Positions 30,993 to 41,716 are shown, numbered from the stretch's first letter. The stretch is DNA of 64,000 bases from an uncultured Peptococcaceae bacterium (GCA_902492275.1 CABUKW010000002.1:1-64000); one strand, 5' to 3'. Notes: generated by a model from the sequence alone, not told the origin. Numbers and translations: made by a program.

Positions 30993-31532
30993 TTAATCTT
31001 CCTGCAGTTCCTGATGCCAATAGGCAGTTTGAGGATCCTTGGCCACATCCGAAAACCGTTTCAACACATTGCCATACTTAAAAGCATAGCTAAAGTAGAG
31101 GTAAATATCATTCTTGCCTACAGATTTTGGCCGCAAAATTACTTTATCGGGATAAAACATATAACAATAATCCGCATCCCGCCAAGTTACTTCCAAACCG
31201 TCAATGATCAAACTGATATTGCCCCATTCGCCGATTTTTATATCGGACAGCATACCCCGTCCGCTTTGTATTTGTCCGTATTTGCAGCCGATGGTATAAT
31301 CCCATTTGCCCAAAAACAGGGAAAAATGTTCCAGCAGAAAACGGCAGGGCAGACTGATTTCCTCCTGCAAGCGGCGCTCCGTCGCTATTTTTTCTTTTAA
31401 TGTAATCAGCCGGCAATAATAAGACGAGCTGTCGTTATAATCGGGCAGTTGTTCCGCCCGTTTCAAGCATTGTTCGATATCTTCACAAATCAGAAGAATT
31501 TTCTGGTCCAATTCGGTTCTCTGCCGCTCCAT
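30993..31532 (-). CDS. Unknown 179-residue protein
   Basis: Soluble. The N-terminal 70 residues are helical and charged (coiled-coil-like); the rest is rich in aromatic residues (KWDYTIGCKYGQ, DADYCYMFYPDKVILRP, DIYLYFSYAFKYG), suggesting a beta sandwich. No recognised motif. ATG at 31532 follows AGGAGG by 7 bases and starts 11 bases after the folD stop codon, so it belongs to the folD transcript. Confidence 0.7.
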   Translation of the reverse strand: MERQRTELDQKILLICEDIEQCLKRAEQLPDYNDSSSYYCRLITLKEKIATERRLQEEISLPCRFLLEHFSLFLGKWDYTIGCKYGQIQSGRGMLSDIKIGEWGNISLIIDGLEVTWRDADYCYMFYPDKVILRPKSVGKNDIYLYFSYAFKYGNVLKRFSDVAKDPQTAYWHQELQED

Positions 31533-31543
31533 ATTGTATCCTC

Positions 31544-32383
31544 CTATCGCAGGGCGCTCTCCAGTGTATTTTTCATCAGCATGGTGATGGTCATAGGGCC
31601 TACGCCGCCCGGCACCGGCGTCAGCCAGCAGTCGCGACCTTCCAGACTGGCCCGGTCCACGTCGCCGGTCAGCTTGCCGTTTTCCAGACGGTTCATGCCC
31701 ACGTCAATCACCACGGCGCCGTCTTTAATCATATCGCCGGTAATAAAATTCGATTTTCCAATGGCTACTACCACAATATCGGCAGTCAGCAGTTCGTCCC
31801 GCAGATTTTGCGTTTTCGAGTGGCAGACAGTAACGGTGGCGTTTTCCCGCAAAAGCATCATAGCCACAGGCTTGCCTACAATATTGCTGCGCCCTACTAC
31901 CACAGCCTTTTTCCCCGCAATCTGGATACCGGTCTGCTTAATCAAGTCAATGCAGCCTTTCGGGGTGCAAGGCTCAAAAGCCGGCTGACCAATCAGCAAA
32001 GACCCCAGATTTTCCGGCAAAAAGCCGTCCACATCTTTTTTGGGACTGATCGCACAAATCACCGCTTGTTCATCAATATGTTCAGGCACCGGTAACTGTA
32101 CCAATAAACCATGAATGTTGGCGTCGCCATTTAAGCGGTCAATCAACTGCAACAGCTCTGCCTGGCTGGTCTGCTCCGGCAGGCGGTACACCTCCGAATA
32201 AAACCCAACCTCCTGGCAGGCTTTTTCCTTGTTGCGCACATAAACCTGAGAAGCTGGGTCTTCCCCTACCAAAATGACTGCCAATCCAGGCACAATGCCT
32301 TTCGCCTTTAACTGCTCTACCGTCTGCTTGATTTCTTCCCGGCGCTTCTGCGCCAGCTGCTTGCCATCAATTAATTTTAACAT
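31544..32383 (-). CDS. folD: Methylenetetrahydrofolate dehydrogenase/cyclohydrolase FolD
   Basis: 279 residues, normal for the bifunctional enzyme that interconverts 5,10-methylene- and 10-formyl-tetrahydrofolate with NADP. The catalytic Tyr and Lys are in YVRNKEKAC, the substrate Asp region in GLLVQLPVPEH, the nucleotide motif is VVGRSNIVGKP, and the family end motif is VPGGVGPMTITML. ATG at 32383 is preferred (GGAG 10 bases upstream) over a GTG at 32416. Confidence 0.95.
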   Translation of the reverse strand: MLKLIDGKQLAQKRREEIKQTVEQLKAKGIVPGLAVILVGEDPASQVYVRNKEKACQEVGFYSEVYRLPEQTSQAELLQLIDRLNGDANIHGLLVQLPVPEHIDEQAVICAISPKKDVDGFLPENLGSLLIGQPAFEPCTPKGCIDLIKQTGIQIAGKKAVVVGRSNIVGKPVAMMLLRENATVTVCHSKTQNLRDELLTADIVVVAIGKSNFITGDMIKDGAVVIDVGMNRLENGKLTGDVDRASLEGRDCWLTPVPGGVGPMTITMLMKNTLESALR

Positions 32384-32568
32384 TCCGTCTGCACTCCCGT
32401 CTTCTGTCTGATTCACAGCTTGATTTTGTTATAATTTTTATTATAGCATACTTTTTTATGGAACAGCCATAATTATTTTGCTTTTTTTCTCTTCTTCCCT
32501 TATAATTAAATATCGAAGTTATTTACTAGGTTTATCCATCATCTGTTCCATCGAAAGGAGTTCTGCCC

Positions 32569-33420
32569 ATGTGGCGCAAATATAACAAACCACTTCTGGC
32601 TAAAATTCGTCGGGCCAGCCGCGAATACGGCCTGATTCAGCCTTATGATAAAATCGCCGTAGGCTTATCCGGCGGCAAAGACAGCACCGTCATGCTTTAT
32701 GCCCTCTCGGTGCTGCAAAAAACCTTGCCCATTCCCTTTGAACTACAAGGCATCTCTCTGGATGTGGGCTGGAACAACGATTATCAAATCATTGGACAAT
32801 ACTGCCAGCAACTGGGCGTTCCCTTCCATCTGGAAGAAACCAACATCGGTCGTATTGTCTACCAAGAACGTCAGGAAACCAATCCCTGCTCTTTATGTGC
32901 CAACATGCGCCGCGGTGCTATCAATAACATTGCCAAAAAGCTGGGCTGCAACAAAGTAGCCCTGGGCCATCACCTGGACGACGCGCTGGAAACCTTTTTG
33001 ATGAGTCTGGTTTTTGAAGGACGGATGCACACCTTCTCGCCCCGCACCTATTTGTCCCGCGCCGACATCACCGTCATCCGGCCCATGATTTACGTTTACG
33101 AAAAAGACATCATCACCATCGCCCGACAATTAGAACTGCCGGTAGTCCCTAACAACTGTCCTGCCGACGGCATTACCAAACGGCATACCATGAAAGAAGA
33201 ACTCTCCCGGCTGGAAGCCATGAATTCCACCGTCCGCGAACGGATGCTGCACGCCGTTACCACCACGCTCTGGGCGCCGCTGATGCTGCCCGAAGCAGAA
33301 CAGGTCATGCAGCCCATCAAAAAAATGTCGCCGTCCGATAAACCGGATGACGACAGCATTCCAGCCATGCAGCAGCAGGCTGTGCCCAAGGCAATTATTT
33401 TTTCCGAAGAAACACAATAA
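32569..33420 (+). CDS. TtcA-like tRNA 2-thiolation enzyme (PP-loop ATPase)
   Basis: 283 residues. SGGKDST at 34-40 is the PP-loop for ATP, CSLCANMRRG near residue 108 is the CXXC that in TtcA-type enzymes helps hold a 4Fe-4S cluster, and a third cysteine lies in NNCPADG near 200. The fold class adds sulfur to a tRNA base; TtcA itself makes 2-thiocytidine at position 32. Other members of this group have other substrates, so the exact base is inferred. The last 50 residues are a Pro/Ser/Gln-rich tail. ATG at 32569 follows AAAGGAG. Convergent with kdpE, with only 16 bases between. Confidence 0.82.
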   Translation: MWRKYNKPLLAKIRRASREYGLIQPYDKIAVGLSGGKDSTVMLYALSVLQKTLPIPFELQGISLDVGWNNDYQIIGQYCQQLGVPFHLEETNIGRIVYQERQETNPCSLCANMRRGAINNIAKKLGCNKVALGHHLDDALETFLMSLVFEGRMHTFSPRTYLSRADITVIRPMIYVYEKDIITIARQLELPVVPNNCPADGITKRHTMKEELSRLEAMNSTVRERMLHAVTTTLWAPLMLPEAEQVMQPIKKMSPSDKPDDDSIPAMQQQAVPKAIIFSEETQ

Positions 33421-33436
33421 ACCGTTTTTGCGCAGA

Positions 33437-34138
33437 TCACTCCACCTTCAGCATTCGATACCCAACGCCGATATGCGTTTGAATATACTGTGGAGAATCC
33501 GGCGATGCTTCCAGCTTTTTGCGGAGCGTCGCCATAAAGACGCGCAAAGAGGCAACATCATTTTCCCAGCTTTGTCCCCAGATATTTTTCGTAAGAAAAG
33601 TATGGGTCAAAACTTTTCCAACATTTTTGCAAAGCAGGCACAATAACTTATACTCGATCGGCGTCAAATGCAGTTCTTCTCCGTCCAAATATGCGCAGCC
33701 GCCGGCATAATCTACCTGCAGCTTTCCATTCACAAATACCGGACTAGCCGTCAGCATTTCCGCAGTCATAAAAGAGAGCCGGCGCTGTGTTACACGCAGT
33801 CTTGCCAATAATTCCTCCACAGAAAAAGGCTTTGTTAAATAATCATCGGCACCAGCGTCTAAGGCTTCAATTTTATCGGAATCCTCACTTCTGGCGCTGA
33901 GCACAATGATTGGCAAATTAGACCAGGAACGAACGGTTTCAATCACCTGTACGCCGTCCATATCGGGCAGCCCAAGATCGAGCAATATCATATCCGGATT
34001 ATGTGAGGAAGCTTCCAGAATTGCAGCTTCTCCATTTTCGGCCATCAAATAACGGTACCCATTCGTTTTCAAAGTCGTCGTGATCAGATTCCGTACCGGC
34101 GTATCGTCCTCTACAACTAAAATCAAGGGTTTATTCAT
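33437..34138 (-). CDS. kdpE: Response regulator KdpE
   Basis: 233 residues: receiver domain with the phosphorylated Asp in ILLDLGLPD near residue 53 and DDYLTKPF near 100, then an OmpR/PhoB winged-helix DNA-binding domain (LTPIEYKLLCLLCKNVGKVLTH, ending GVGYRM). It activates the kdp operon after phosphorylation by KdpD. ATG at 34138 has GGAGG 9 bases upstream and overlaps the end of kdpD by 8 bases. Confidence 0.95.
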   Translation of the reverse strand: MNKPLILVVEDDTPVRNLITTTLKTNGYRYLMAENGEAAILEASSHNPDMILLDLGLPDMDGVQVIETVRSWSNLPIIVLSARSEDSDKIEALDAGADDYLTKPFSVEELLARLRVTQRRLSFMTAEMLTASPVFVNGKLQVDYAGGCAYLDGEELHLTPIEYKLLCLLCKNVGKVLTHTFLTKNIWGQSWENDVASLRVFMATLRKKLEASPDSPQYIQTHIGVGYRMLKVE

Positions 34139-36827
34139 GCAGCATAACCTCCCCTGCTGGTAATGTAAATGTAAAGATCGTTCCCTGCGGGGCATGATCT
34201 GTCACCCAGATAGTTCCCCCGTGAGCAGTGACAATGGACTTACATAACGCAAGACCCAAACCGAGACTTCGCCGGCTGTCTGCAATGCTGTTGGCTCCGC
34301 TGTAAAACATATCAAAAATATACGGTTTTTGATCGTCAGGAATGCCTGGACCATTGTCAGAAACAGAAACAACAACTTGCTGCAACGCTTTGTTTTTTTC
34401 CGTATGGATCTCAATCACAGACCCAGGCGGCGTATACTTGACGGCATTATCCAGCAAATTGATTATCACTTGAACAATCAGCCGGGCGTCAATGTTTGCA
34501 AGAATCAAATCTTCAGAGGAACTGACCTGAATGATGTGTTCCTTGCTTTTACGATTGCTATGTCGCAAACCTTCCGAGACCACCTCGTCCATCAGCTCCA
34601 CAGACTGCGTCAGATGAACCTGTCCGTCCTCAATTCTGGTAATCGCCAATAAATTTTCCACCAGATTAATCAGCCATATGGAATCATCATAGATATCTGA
34701 AAAAATCTGTGTTCTCATGTCGTCATCCATTTTTTGATAGTTGACCAGCAGGTTGTCAGCATTCCCAGAAATAGAAGTCAAAGGTGTACGCAGATCATGA
34801 GAAATAGCGCGAAGCAGGTTCGCACGAAGCTGTTCATTTTTGGCCAGAATTGCAGCTTCTTCTTTTTCCCGAGCATTTTTTATATTTTCTAATGCCAGGG
34901 CGCACTCACCAAGAACGGATAACAGAACGCTGTTTTCAAAGGAATCCAGCGGAACCCCGTTCATTGCAATTCCTGCAACGCCATACACCTGTTGATTGAC
35001 GCCAATGGGCAGATAGAGACATTTGGCGCTGGATAACGTATCGGTGGCAGCTCCGGCGCGCTTGTTGTTCTGCAGCACCCATGCCGCAACCGCTTTTTCA
35101 TTCTCAGAAACCAGGTCGTACCGGTTGCTGTCCTCTGTTCGGAAAACATTGGGAGATTGGAGTTCCTGCCCGGTTGACAAATAGATCACAATATCTTTTT
35201 GCAGCAATTTCAAGAGCTGTCCCGCAGTGGCTTTTACAACAGACGGCTCATCTTTTTCTTTTTGCAGAATCTGATTTGTTTCAAACAGAAGCTTTGTCCG
35301 GTAAGCCGCGCTGGCAAACTGCTTCGCATTATTTTTCAGACGTGCGGCAAGGGATCCTGTCAACAGCGCCACCATAAACATGACTGAGAAAGTCACCAAA
35401 TAATTGGGATTGCTGAAGCGAAAGGTGAAGCGCGGAACGGTAAAGAAGAAATTAAACACCAAGACGCTTACCACCGACGCCGCAACCCCACAAAAGCGAC
35501 TGGTTGTAATGACAGAAATGACCAAAACGCTGAAAATATATACAGATACGATGTTGGCCTCAGAGAAGCCCATCGTGTAGCATACATACCCTATCAGAGT
35601 GGAAGCCAGCAGGACAAGAATACTCTTTACCCAATCATAAACTGGCATAGCAGCTACAGGAAACCTGTTATTTGTGTGCCCTCTGCAGGCAATCTCAGAA
35701 CTTACATCTGGAATTATATGAATATCCAGATTGGGCGCATTGGCAATCAGCCGTTCCGTCAATGTCGGCTTGCTGAATATACGTTTTCTGGTGGCCGTAC
35801 TCCGCCCAATTACAATTTTGGAAACGCCGGAAAGCCTTGCAAATTCCGCAATCTGATAAGGGACGTCCTCGCCATAAACAGTTTCTATTCTGGCTCCAAG
35901 CTGCTCTGCCAGCCGGATGTGATCCTGCAGACGTTTCTTATCAGCTTCGTTCATTTCGGCTGTTGCAGACGTTTCCACGAAAAGGGCAGAAAAGGCGCCT
36001 CGGAATGCCCAGGCCATCCTCGCAGCCGTGCGGATAATTTTAGCGTTGGACGGCGAGGAGGAGAGACACACCAAAATATGCTCATCAGTGTGGTACTCGC
36101 CCCGCCTCTGAATTCTGGCGCTCTCCGTCAGCAGGTTCACGCGATCCGCACAACGGCGCAGAGCAAGCTCCCTTAGCGCAGTCAGATTTTCAACCGTAAA
36201 AAAATTGACAGCCGCTCGCTCCGCTTGGTCCTCCCCATAGATATTTCCGCTGGCCATACGCTCCAGAAGTTCTGCCGGTTCAATATCCACCAGTTCCACC
36301 TGATCCGCCTGATCCAATACAGCGTCTGGGATACGTTCCCGCACCAAAACGCCAGTGATGGACGCAACTGTATCATTTAAACTCTCAATATGCTGGACAT
36401 TGGTGTAAACATCGATCCCTGCATTCAAAAGTTCCTGCACATCCTGATAACGCTTGGCGTGTCGGCTGCCCGCCGCATTGGTGTGTGCCAGTTCATCCAC
36501 CAGAAGCAACTGCGGTTTCCGCTTCAGAGCGCCATCAATATCAAACTCTCCAAGCAACATCTCCCCATAAAGCACTTGCTTTACAGGAAGCTGTTCCAAG
36601 CCGCTCAGCAACGCAGCCGTCTGAGGACGAGCATGGGATTCTATATATCCTGCCACAACGTCGATTCCGCGACTTTTCGCCTGCTGTGCAGCCTGCAGCA
36701 TGGCGTAGGTTTTCCCAACACCGGCAGCATAGCCAAAGAAAATTTTCAACTTTCCACATTTTTTCCCAGCTATATCATTCTGAATCGCGCGCAACAGTTG
36801 ATCTGGGTTTTGTCTCGGCATTTCCAT
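34131..36827 (-). CDS. kdpD: Potassium/turgor sensor kinase KdpD
   Basis: 898 residues with the full KdpD order: N-terminal KdpD domain with a Walker A-like GYAAGVGKTYAM and VDELAHTN, a universal-stress-like domain (residues 250-370), four membrane helices (about 410-500), a GAF-like region, the histidine-kinase core with ISHDLRTPLTSISG (phospho-His) and the ATP domain with DNGPGIP. It senses low potassium or osmotic stress and phosphorylates KdpE. ATG at 36827 follows AGAGG by 8 bases; the longer frame to 36932 lacks a site. Confidence 0.95.
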   Translation of the reverse strand: MEMPRQNPDQLLRAIQNDIAGKKCGKLKIFFGYAAGVGKTYAMLQAAQQAKSRGIDVVAGYIESHARPQTAALLSGLEQLPVKQVLYGEMLLGEFDIDGALKRKPQLLLVDELAHTNAAGSRHAKRYQDVQELLNAGIDVYTNVQHIESLNDTVASITGVLVRERIPDAVLDQADQVELVDIEPAELLERMASGNIYGEDQAERAAVNFFTVENLTALRELALRRCADRVNLLTESARIQRRGEYHTDEHILVCLSSSPSNAKIIRTAARMAWAFRGAFSALFVETSATAEMNEADKKRLQDHIRLAEQLGARIETVYGEDVPYQIAEFARLSGVSKIVIGRSTATRKRIFSKPTLTERLIANAPNLDIHIIPDVSSEIACRGHTNNRFPVAAMPVYDWVKSILVLLASTLIGYVCYTMGFSEANIVSVYIFSVLVISVITTSRFCGVAASVVSVLVFNFFFTVPRFTFRFSNPNYLVTFSVMFMVALLTGSLAARLKNNAKQFASAAYRTKLLFETNQILQKEKDEPSVVKATAGQLLKLLQKDIVIYLSTGQELQSPNVFRTEDSNRYDLVSENEKAVAAWVLQNNKRAGAATDTLSSAKCLYLPIGVNQQVYGVAGIAMNGVPLDSFENSVLLSVLGECALALENIKNAREKEEAAILAKNEQLRANLLRAISHDLRTPLTSISGNADNLLVNYQKMDDDMRTQIFSDIYDDSIWLINLVENLLAITRIEDGQVHLTQSVELMDEVVSEGLRHSNRKSKEHIIQVSSSEDLILANIDARLIVQVIINLLDNAVKYTPPGSVIEIHTEKNKALQQVVVSVSDNGPGIPDDQKPYIFDMFYSGANSIADSRRSLGLGLALCKSIVTAHGGTIWVTDHAPQGTIFTFTLPAGEVMLHE

Positions 36828-37050
36828 ATATGGTTCCTCTCTCCCGACAGTGGCACCGCAGGTTGCCGCCTTTTGTCGATTCTGATTATAGCACATACCG
36901 CCGCGGCTTTCCAGTTTCTCCTCACGTTTCATATCCTGCCGGTTTTCTGATTTTTACCTGTACCTGAAATTTGCTTATACCTTAAGTATATAGTTACCTT
37001 CATAAAAAGCGTAAAAGAAGATTGCTATTCGCATTAAGATTGCATAAAGA

Positions 37051-37078
37051 TATCTTGCTTTCTATCTTACTTTCTATC
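37051..37078. repeat. 12-bp tandem repeats between kdpC and kdpD
   Basis: TATCTTGCTTTC, TATCTTACTTTC, then TATC: 2.3 copies of a T-rich 12-bp unit in the 276-base gap (36828-37103). The gap also holds TATACT and TATAAG -10-like boxes for kdpDE on the minus strand, without good -35 boxes. KdpE sites are T-rich, so these repeats are candidates, but this is inference. Confidence 0.35.
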
Positions 37079-37103
37079 ATCCTCTTATCGCTTGTTTCCC
37101 TTA

Positions 37104-37712
37104 TCATTCCTTCAAAATACCGTCCAACATCAGGTTAACCTTGAGAACATTCACTGTTTCCTCGCCAAAAATCCCAAGAAATCTACCTGATGTGCATTTA
37201 GCAAGAACGGCGCGCACCTCATCTTCCGGAATTCCTCTGGCATCAGCAATGCGTGCAGTCTGATATTCGGCAGCCGCCGGGGAGATGTGCGGGTCAAGGC
37301 CGCTGCCGGAACAGGTGACCAAGTCAACAGGAATTGCAGTTTCGTCCATATCAGGATTAGCCATCCGCAGCCGTTCTACCCGTTCTGCGACCAGCTCCGC
37401 ATAGACCTCGCTGGCAGGAGAAAGATTGGACGGAGCCGCATACATCAGAATATTTCCGTCCTTATCCTTATAAGTGGAAACATCAAGATTCATAATCCGC
37501 CCCCACATATGGGCGTCGTCGGTATATTGCTGTCCTAACAGTTCGCATCCGTATTTTTTACCATCAATCTCAATGATGCTGCCGTTAGCCTTATCGGGAA
37601 AAAGCAACTGCGCCAGTCCGGTAACAACGCCAGTGTAAAGAATCCCACATACAAATGTGAAGATGAAAAAAATAGTCAACGCTTTCGGCAAAATAGATTT
37701 TGCCATCTTCAT
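37104..37712 (-). CDS. kdpC: K+-transporting ATPase subunit KdpC
   Basis: 202 residues: one N-terminal membrane helix (about 10-35) and a soluble outer part with the conserved SGSGLDPHISPAAAEYQTARIA region and the closing VNVLKVNLMLD. KdpC joins KdpA and KdpB and raises affinity for ATP. ATG at 37712 has AGGAGG 9 bases upstream; 17 bases after kdpB. Confidence 0.96.
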   Translation of the reverse strand: MKMAKSILPKALTIFFIFTFVCGILYTGVVTGLAQLLFPDKANGSIIEIDGKKYGCELLGQQYTDDAHMWGRIMNLDVSTYKDKDGNILMYAAPSNLSPASEVYAELVAERVERLRMANPDMDETAIPVDLVTCSGSGLDPHISPAAAEYQTARIADARGIPEDEVRAVLAKCTSGRFLGIFGEETVNVLKVNLMLDGILKE

Positions 37713-37729
37713 AATCTTCAGCCTCCTTT

Positions 37730-39799
37730 TTAGACCAAGCCGGCTAAAACCAGCAAACCGTCAATTAACTTTATAAAGATGAAGGGTGCAAGCAGACCGC
37801 CTAACCCATAAATCAGCAAATTCTGGGACAGCAGCTTTCCTGCGGAAATCTCACGATACGCTACGCCCTTTAACGCAAGCGGAATCAGGGCAATAATGAT
37901 CAGCGCATTGTAGATAATTGCAGAAAGCACCGCGCTCTGTGAAGAATGGAGTCCCATGATGTTCAAAACTGAAAGCTGCGGGTATAATCCCATAAATAGA
38001 GCCGGTATGATGGCAAAATATTTCGCTACATCATTTGCAATAGAAAATGTTGTCAGACTGCCCCGAGTCATCAAAAGCTGCTTGCCGATTCGAACAATTT
38101 CAATCAACTTCGTGGGGGAAGAATCCAAATCCACCATATTGCCAGCTTCCTTAGCCGCCTGGGTGCCGCTGTTCATGGCAACTGCAACGTCAGCCTGTGC
38201 CAATGCAGGCGCATCGTTTGTTCCGTCTCCGGTCATGGCTACCAAATGCCCTTTAGACTGAAAATCGCGGATCATGGCCAACTTGCCTTCTGGCGTCGCC
38301 TCCGCTAGAAAATCATCCACACCGGCTTCTGCAGCAATAGCCGCTGCAGTAATTGGATTGTCGCCGGTGATCATAATGGTCTTGATGCCCATTTTTCGCA
38401 GATCTGCAAATTTTTCTTTTACGCCCTGCTTGATGATGTCTTTCAGGCAAATCACGCCGAGGATCTGGTGATTTCTGGCAACCACCAGAGGGGTGCTGCC
38501 CTTGGAGGCAATAGACCTGACAACACTGTCGCATTCTTCAGAATAAATACCGCCTGCATCGGTAACATAGGCCTGCATAGCATCCGCCGCACCTTTACGG
38601 ATTTCGTTTCCGTCAAAATCCACACCGCTCATACGGGTTGCAGCCGTAAACGGAATAAACTTCATTTCCTTATCCTGAAGGCTTCTGCTGCGAATCCCAA
38701 ATTGCTCCTTTGCCAAAACCACAACACTCCTGCCTTCCGGCGTTTCGTCTGCCAGAGAAGAAAGCTGTGCAGCATCGGCCAGTTCCTTGACGTCAACGCC
38801 GTCTACCGGAATGAATTTCGAAGCCTGCCGGTTGCCCAAAGTGATCGTGCCGGTCTTATCCAACATCAGAATATCCACATCGCCGGCTGCTTCGATAGCC
38901 CGGCCGCTCATAGCGAGAACATTGGCCTGATTAAGCCGCGACATTCCTGCAATGCCGATGGCGGAAAGCAATGCGCCGATAGTGGTAGGCGCAAGGCAAA
39001 CCAGAAGGGCTACCAGCGTAGTTACAGATATGGGATTTGAGACGCCCGCCAGCCTTGCAGAAAAAATCGAATAGGTATAAAGAGACACTGTTACCAGAAT
39101 AAAGATCATGGACAGCGCTACCAGAAAAATCTGCAGAGCAACCTCATTGGGCGTTTTCTTTCTCGCTGCACCTTCAACCATAGCAATCATCTTATCCAGA
39201 AAACTTTCGCCAGCCTCGCTGGTCACTCTGACCACGATCCAGTCGGACAGAACCGTCGTACCGCCAGTCACGGCGCTCCGGTCTCCGCCTGCCTCCCGAA
39301 TAACCGGAGCAGATTCGCCGGTAATGGCGCTTTCATCCACAGAAGCCGCACCTTCTATAACTTCTCCATCTGCCGGAATCTGTTCACCGGCTTTTACGAT
39401 AACCAGCTCACCCTTTTTCAGCATGGCAGAGGGAACGACGGTAATGTGGTCTTTCTGTGAAACAGAAGAAATTTTATTGGCATTGGCATCTTTTCGGGAA
39501 GCCCGCAGCGAATCTGCCTGCGCCTTTCCTCTGCCCTCGGCAACGGCCTCAGCAAAATTAGCAAATAATACTGTGAACCAAAGAATCACAGCAATCGCAA
39601 GCGTATATCCGCTAGGAGCGTCTTTTAGACCAATGATTGATAGAAGCCACAGCACACTGGTTAACATCGCAGAAACGAATACCAGAAACATCACCGGATT
39701 TTGAGACTGCGTTCTTGGATTTAGCTTGATAAAAGAATCTTTGATTGCTCTGCCGAACATCTTCTGATCGGCAAAAATATGTTCTTGCTTTGTACGCAT
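37730..39799 (-). CDS. kdpB: K+-transporting P-type ATPase subunit KdpB
   Basis: 689 residues. Phosphorylation motif DKTGTIT, the actuator ITGES and the hinge [11 protein letters not shown] mark an intact P-type ATPase; seven or so membrane helices. It drives potassium uptake by KdpA using ATP. ATG at 39799 follows AAGGAGG by 8 bases, 13 bases after kdpA. Confidence 0.97.
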   Translation of the reverse strand: MRTKQEHIFADQKMFGRAIKDSFIKLNPRTQSQNPVMFLVFVSAMLTSVLWLLSIIGLKDAPSGYTLAIAVILWFTVLFANFAEAVAEGRGKAQADSLRASRKDANANKISSVSQKDHITVVPSAMLKKGELVIVKAGEQIPADGEVIEGAASVDESAITGESAPVIREAGGDRSAVTGGTTVLSDWIVVRVTSEAGESFLDKMIAMVEGAARKKTPNEVALQIFLVALSMIFILVTVSLYTYSIFSARLAGVSNPISVTTLVALLVCLAPTTIGALLSAIGIAGMSRLNQANVLAMSGRAIEAAGDVDILMLDKTGTITLGNRQASKFIPVDGVDVKELADAAQLSSLADETPEGRSVVVLAKEQFGIRSRSLQDKEMKFIPFTAATRMSGVDFDGNEIRKGAADAMQAYVTDAGGIYSEECDSVVRSIASKGSTPLVVARNHQILGVICLKDIIKQGVKEKFADLRKMGIKTIMITGDNPITAAAIAAEAGVDDFLAEATPEGKLAMIRDFQSKGHLVAMTGDGTNDAPALAQADVAVAMNSGTQAAKEAGNMVDLDSSPTKLIEIVRIGKQLLMTRGSLTTFSIANDVAKYFAIIPALFMGLYPQLSVLNIMGLHSSQSAVLSAIIYNALIIIALIPLALKGVAYREISAGKLLSQNLLIYGLGGLLAPFIFIKLIDGLLVLAGLV

Positions 39800-39812
39800 A
39801 AGTTACCCTCCT

Positions 39813-41627
39813 TTATGCAATACTGCCGAAGAACTCAGCAAGCGGGCCAAGGGCCAGCGCTGGAAAAAAGCTGAGCGCGCCGATCAGTAGTACGATGAAA
39901 ACCAACAGAAATACAAACATGGCATTTGTGGTAGATAATGTGCCTGCAGTTGTAGCAATTTTCTTCTTTTGTGCCAGATTTCCAGCAATGGCCAGCGTAC
40001 CAACAACGGGTAAAAATCTTACAAACAGCATCACCAGACCAATGCTGACATTCAGAAATACAGTATTTGCGTTAAAGCCCGCAAAAGCAGAACCATTGTT
40101 GCCGCCGGCAGAACTATACGCGTACAGCATTTCCGAGAAACCATGCGCCCCTCCATTGTTCAGACTATCCAGGACTGAGGGCACCGCAGCCGCTATGCCG
40201 CTCCCAACCAGAATTCCAATCGGCGTAGCCAGACAAACCAGCACCGCCCACTTCATTTCAAAGGGTTCAATCTTTTTACCCAGAAATTCCGGTGTTCTGC
40301 CCACTAGCAGCCCAGCAATAAATACCGTCAGAATGGCAAATGCCAACATACCATACAAACCGCAGCCGGTACCACCAAAGATTACCTCGCCAAGCTGCAT
40401 CAGCAGCATCGTAACCATCCCGCCGAGCGGCGTATAACTATCATGCATAGAATTAACGGATCCATTAGAAGCTGCGGTAGTAAATGCCGCCCATGCAGCG
40501 GAAGACGCAATACCAAAACGGGATTCCTTTCCTTCCATATTGCCTCCCGCTTGATCAATCATAGACAGGTTCACCGCTCCGTCTTGTGCAAGCTGCGCCG
40601 TACCGACCTGTTCACTGACCGCGATACACCCAAGGGCGATACACAAGCAAATAAACATCGCTGTAAATATTGCAATCCCCTGTTTTCTTTGACCTATTGC
40701 AGCGCCAAACGTGAAGCACAGCGCAACAGGAATCAAAAGTATGGACAGCATCTCAACCAGATTTGTGAAAGCATTGGGATTTTCCAGTGGATGCGCCGAA
40801 CTCACACCGTTAAATCCACCGCCGTTAGTACCAGATTGTTTAATGGCAACTTGGCTTGCCGCAGGCCCCATGGGCACAAATTGTTCTGTTACAATCTCCG
40901 CATCCGAAACAGGAACACCATCTACCATAACCGTTCTCGCTTTCTCGTCAATTACAGCGCCTTCTAGTATCTCACCTTCTGCATTAACTGCGATAGGCTC
41001 CACCAACGATACCATTTCTGCACCCTTCAAATTTTGGACCACGCCGCCGCTCACCAACAGCAGGGAAATGATAAGATTCAATGGAATCAGAATATGAATG
41101 ATAATTCGAGTCAAATCCACCCAAAAACTGCCAAGACCAGTGTCTTTTACTTTCATAAAGCCGCGAATCAGCGCAAACAGGACTGCAATTCCAGTTGCAG
41201 AAGAAACAAAATTTTGAACAGTAAGGCCTAGTGCCTGCGTCAGATAACTCAAAGTAGATTCACCGGAATACGCCTGCCAGTTGGTATTGGTTACAAAACT
41301 GGAAGCGGTATTAAAGGATAAATCCCATTTTACACCGGGAAGGCCCTGCGGATTGCCGGGAAGAATGCCCTGCAGCATTTGAAGTAAAAATAAAAATACG
41401 AACCCGATACCTGAAAACATCAGCACACTAACTGCGTATTTTTTCCAGCTCATCTGTTCCTCTTTCTCTACCCCCATCATCCTATAAATAAACAGTTCAC
41501 AGGGAACAAGAATTTTAGACACGATTGTTTTTTCGCCATGCATGACCTTTTTCATATACGTGCCCAACGGAATTGCCAAGGCAACCAAAATCGCCAGATA
41601 TAAAACATATTGTATGACATTCATCAT
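39813..41627 (-). CDS. kdpA: K+-transporting ATPase channel subunit KdpA
   Basis: 604 residues with ten or so membrane helices and four selectivity-filter-like loops: TNTNWQAYSGE, GTNGGGFNG, ASNGSVNSM and GNNGSAFAG. It binds and conducts potassium. The start is ATG at 41627, two bases after the kdpF stop codon. An upstream extension in this frame to 41723 overlaps kdpF and is not real. Confidence 0.96.
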   Translation of the reverse strand: MMNVIQYVLYLAILVALAIPLGTYMKKVMHGEKTIVSKILVPCELFIYRMMGVEKEEQMSWKKYAVSVLMFSGIGFVFLFLLQMLQGILPGNPQGLPGVKWDLSFNTASSFVTNTNWQAYSGESTLSYLTQALGLTVQNFVSSATGIAVLFALIRGFMKVKDTGLGSFWVDLTRIIIHILIPLNLIISLLLVSGGVVQNLKGAEMVSLVEPIAVNAEGEILEGAVIDEKARTVMVDGVPVSDAEIVTEQFVPMGPAASQVAIKQSGTNGGGFNGVSSAHPLENPNAFTNLVEMLSILLIPVALCFTFGAAIGQRKQGIAIFTAMFICLCIALGCIAVSEQVGTAQLAQDGAVNLSMIDQAGGNMEGKESRFGIASSAAWAAFTTAASNGSVNSMHDSYTPLGGMVTMLLMQLGEVIFGGTGCGLYGMLAFAILTVFIAGLLVGRTPEFLGKKIEPFEMKWAVLVCLATPIGILVGSGIAAAVPSVLDSLNNGGAHGFSEMLYAYSSAGGNNGSAFAGFNANTVFLNVSIGLVMLFVRFLPVVGTLAIAGNLAQKKKIATTAGTLSTTNAMFVFLLVFIVLLIGALSFFPALALGPLAEFFGSIA

Positions 41628-41629
41628 GC

Positions 41630-41716
41630 CTACTCGTCTCCCTTCATTAGAATGTAAACATACCACAGCAGCAGAGCCGCTGCGCACACACCAAGCATTA
41701 CAATCATAACCTGCAT
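41630..41716 (-). CDS. kdpF: KdpF peptide
   Basis: 28 residues and almost entirely one membrane helix (MIVMLGVCAAALLLWYVYIL), ending KGDE. KdpF stabilises the KdpABC complex. ATG at 41716 with AAGGAGG 9 bases upstream; it ends two bases before kdpA, as expected for the first gene of kdpFABC. Too short for usual gene finders. Confidence 0.88.
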   Translation of the reverse strand: MQVMIVMLGVCAAALLLWYVYILMKGDE

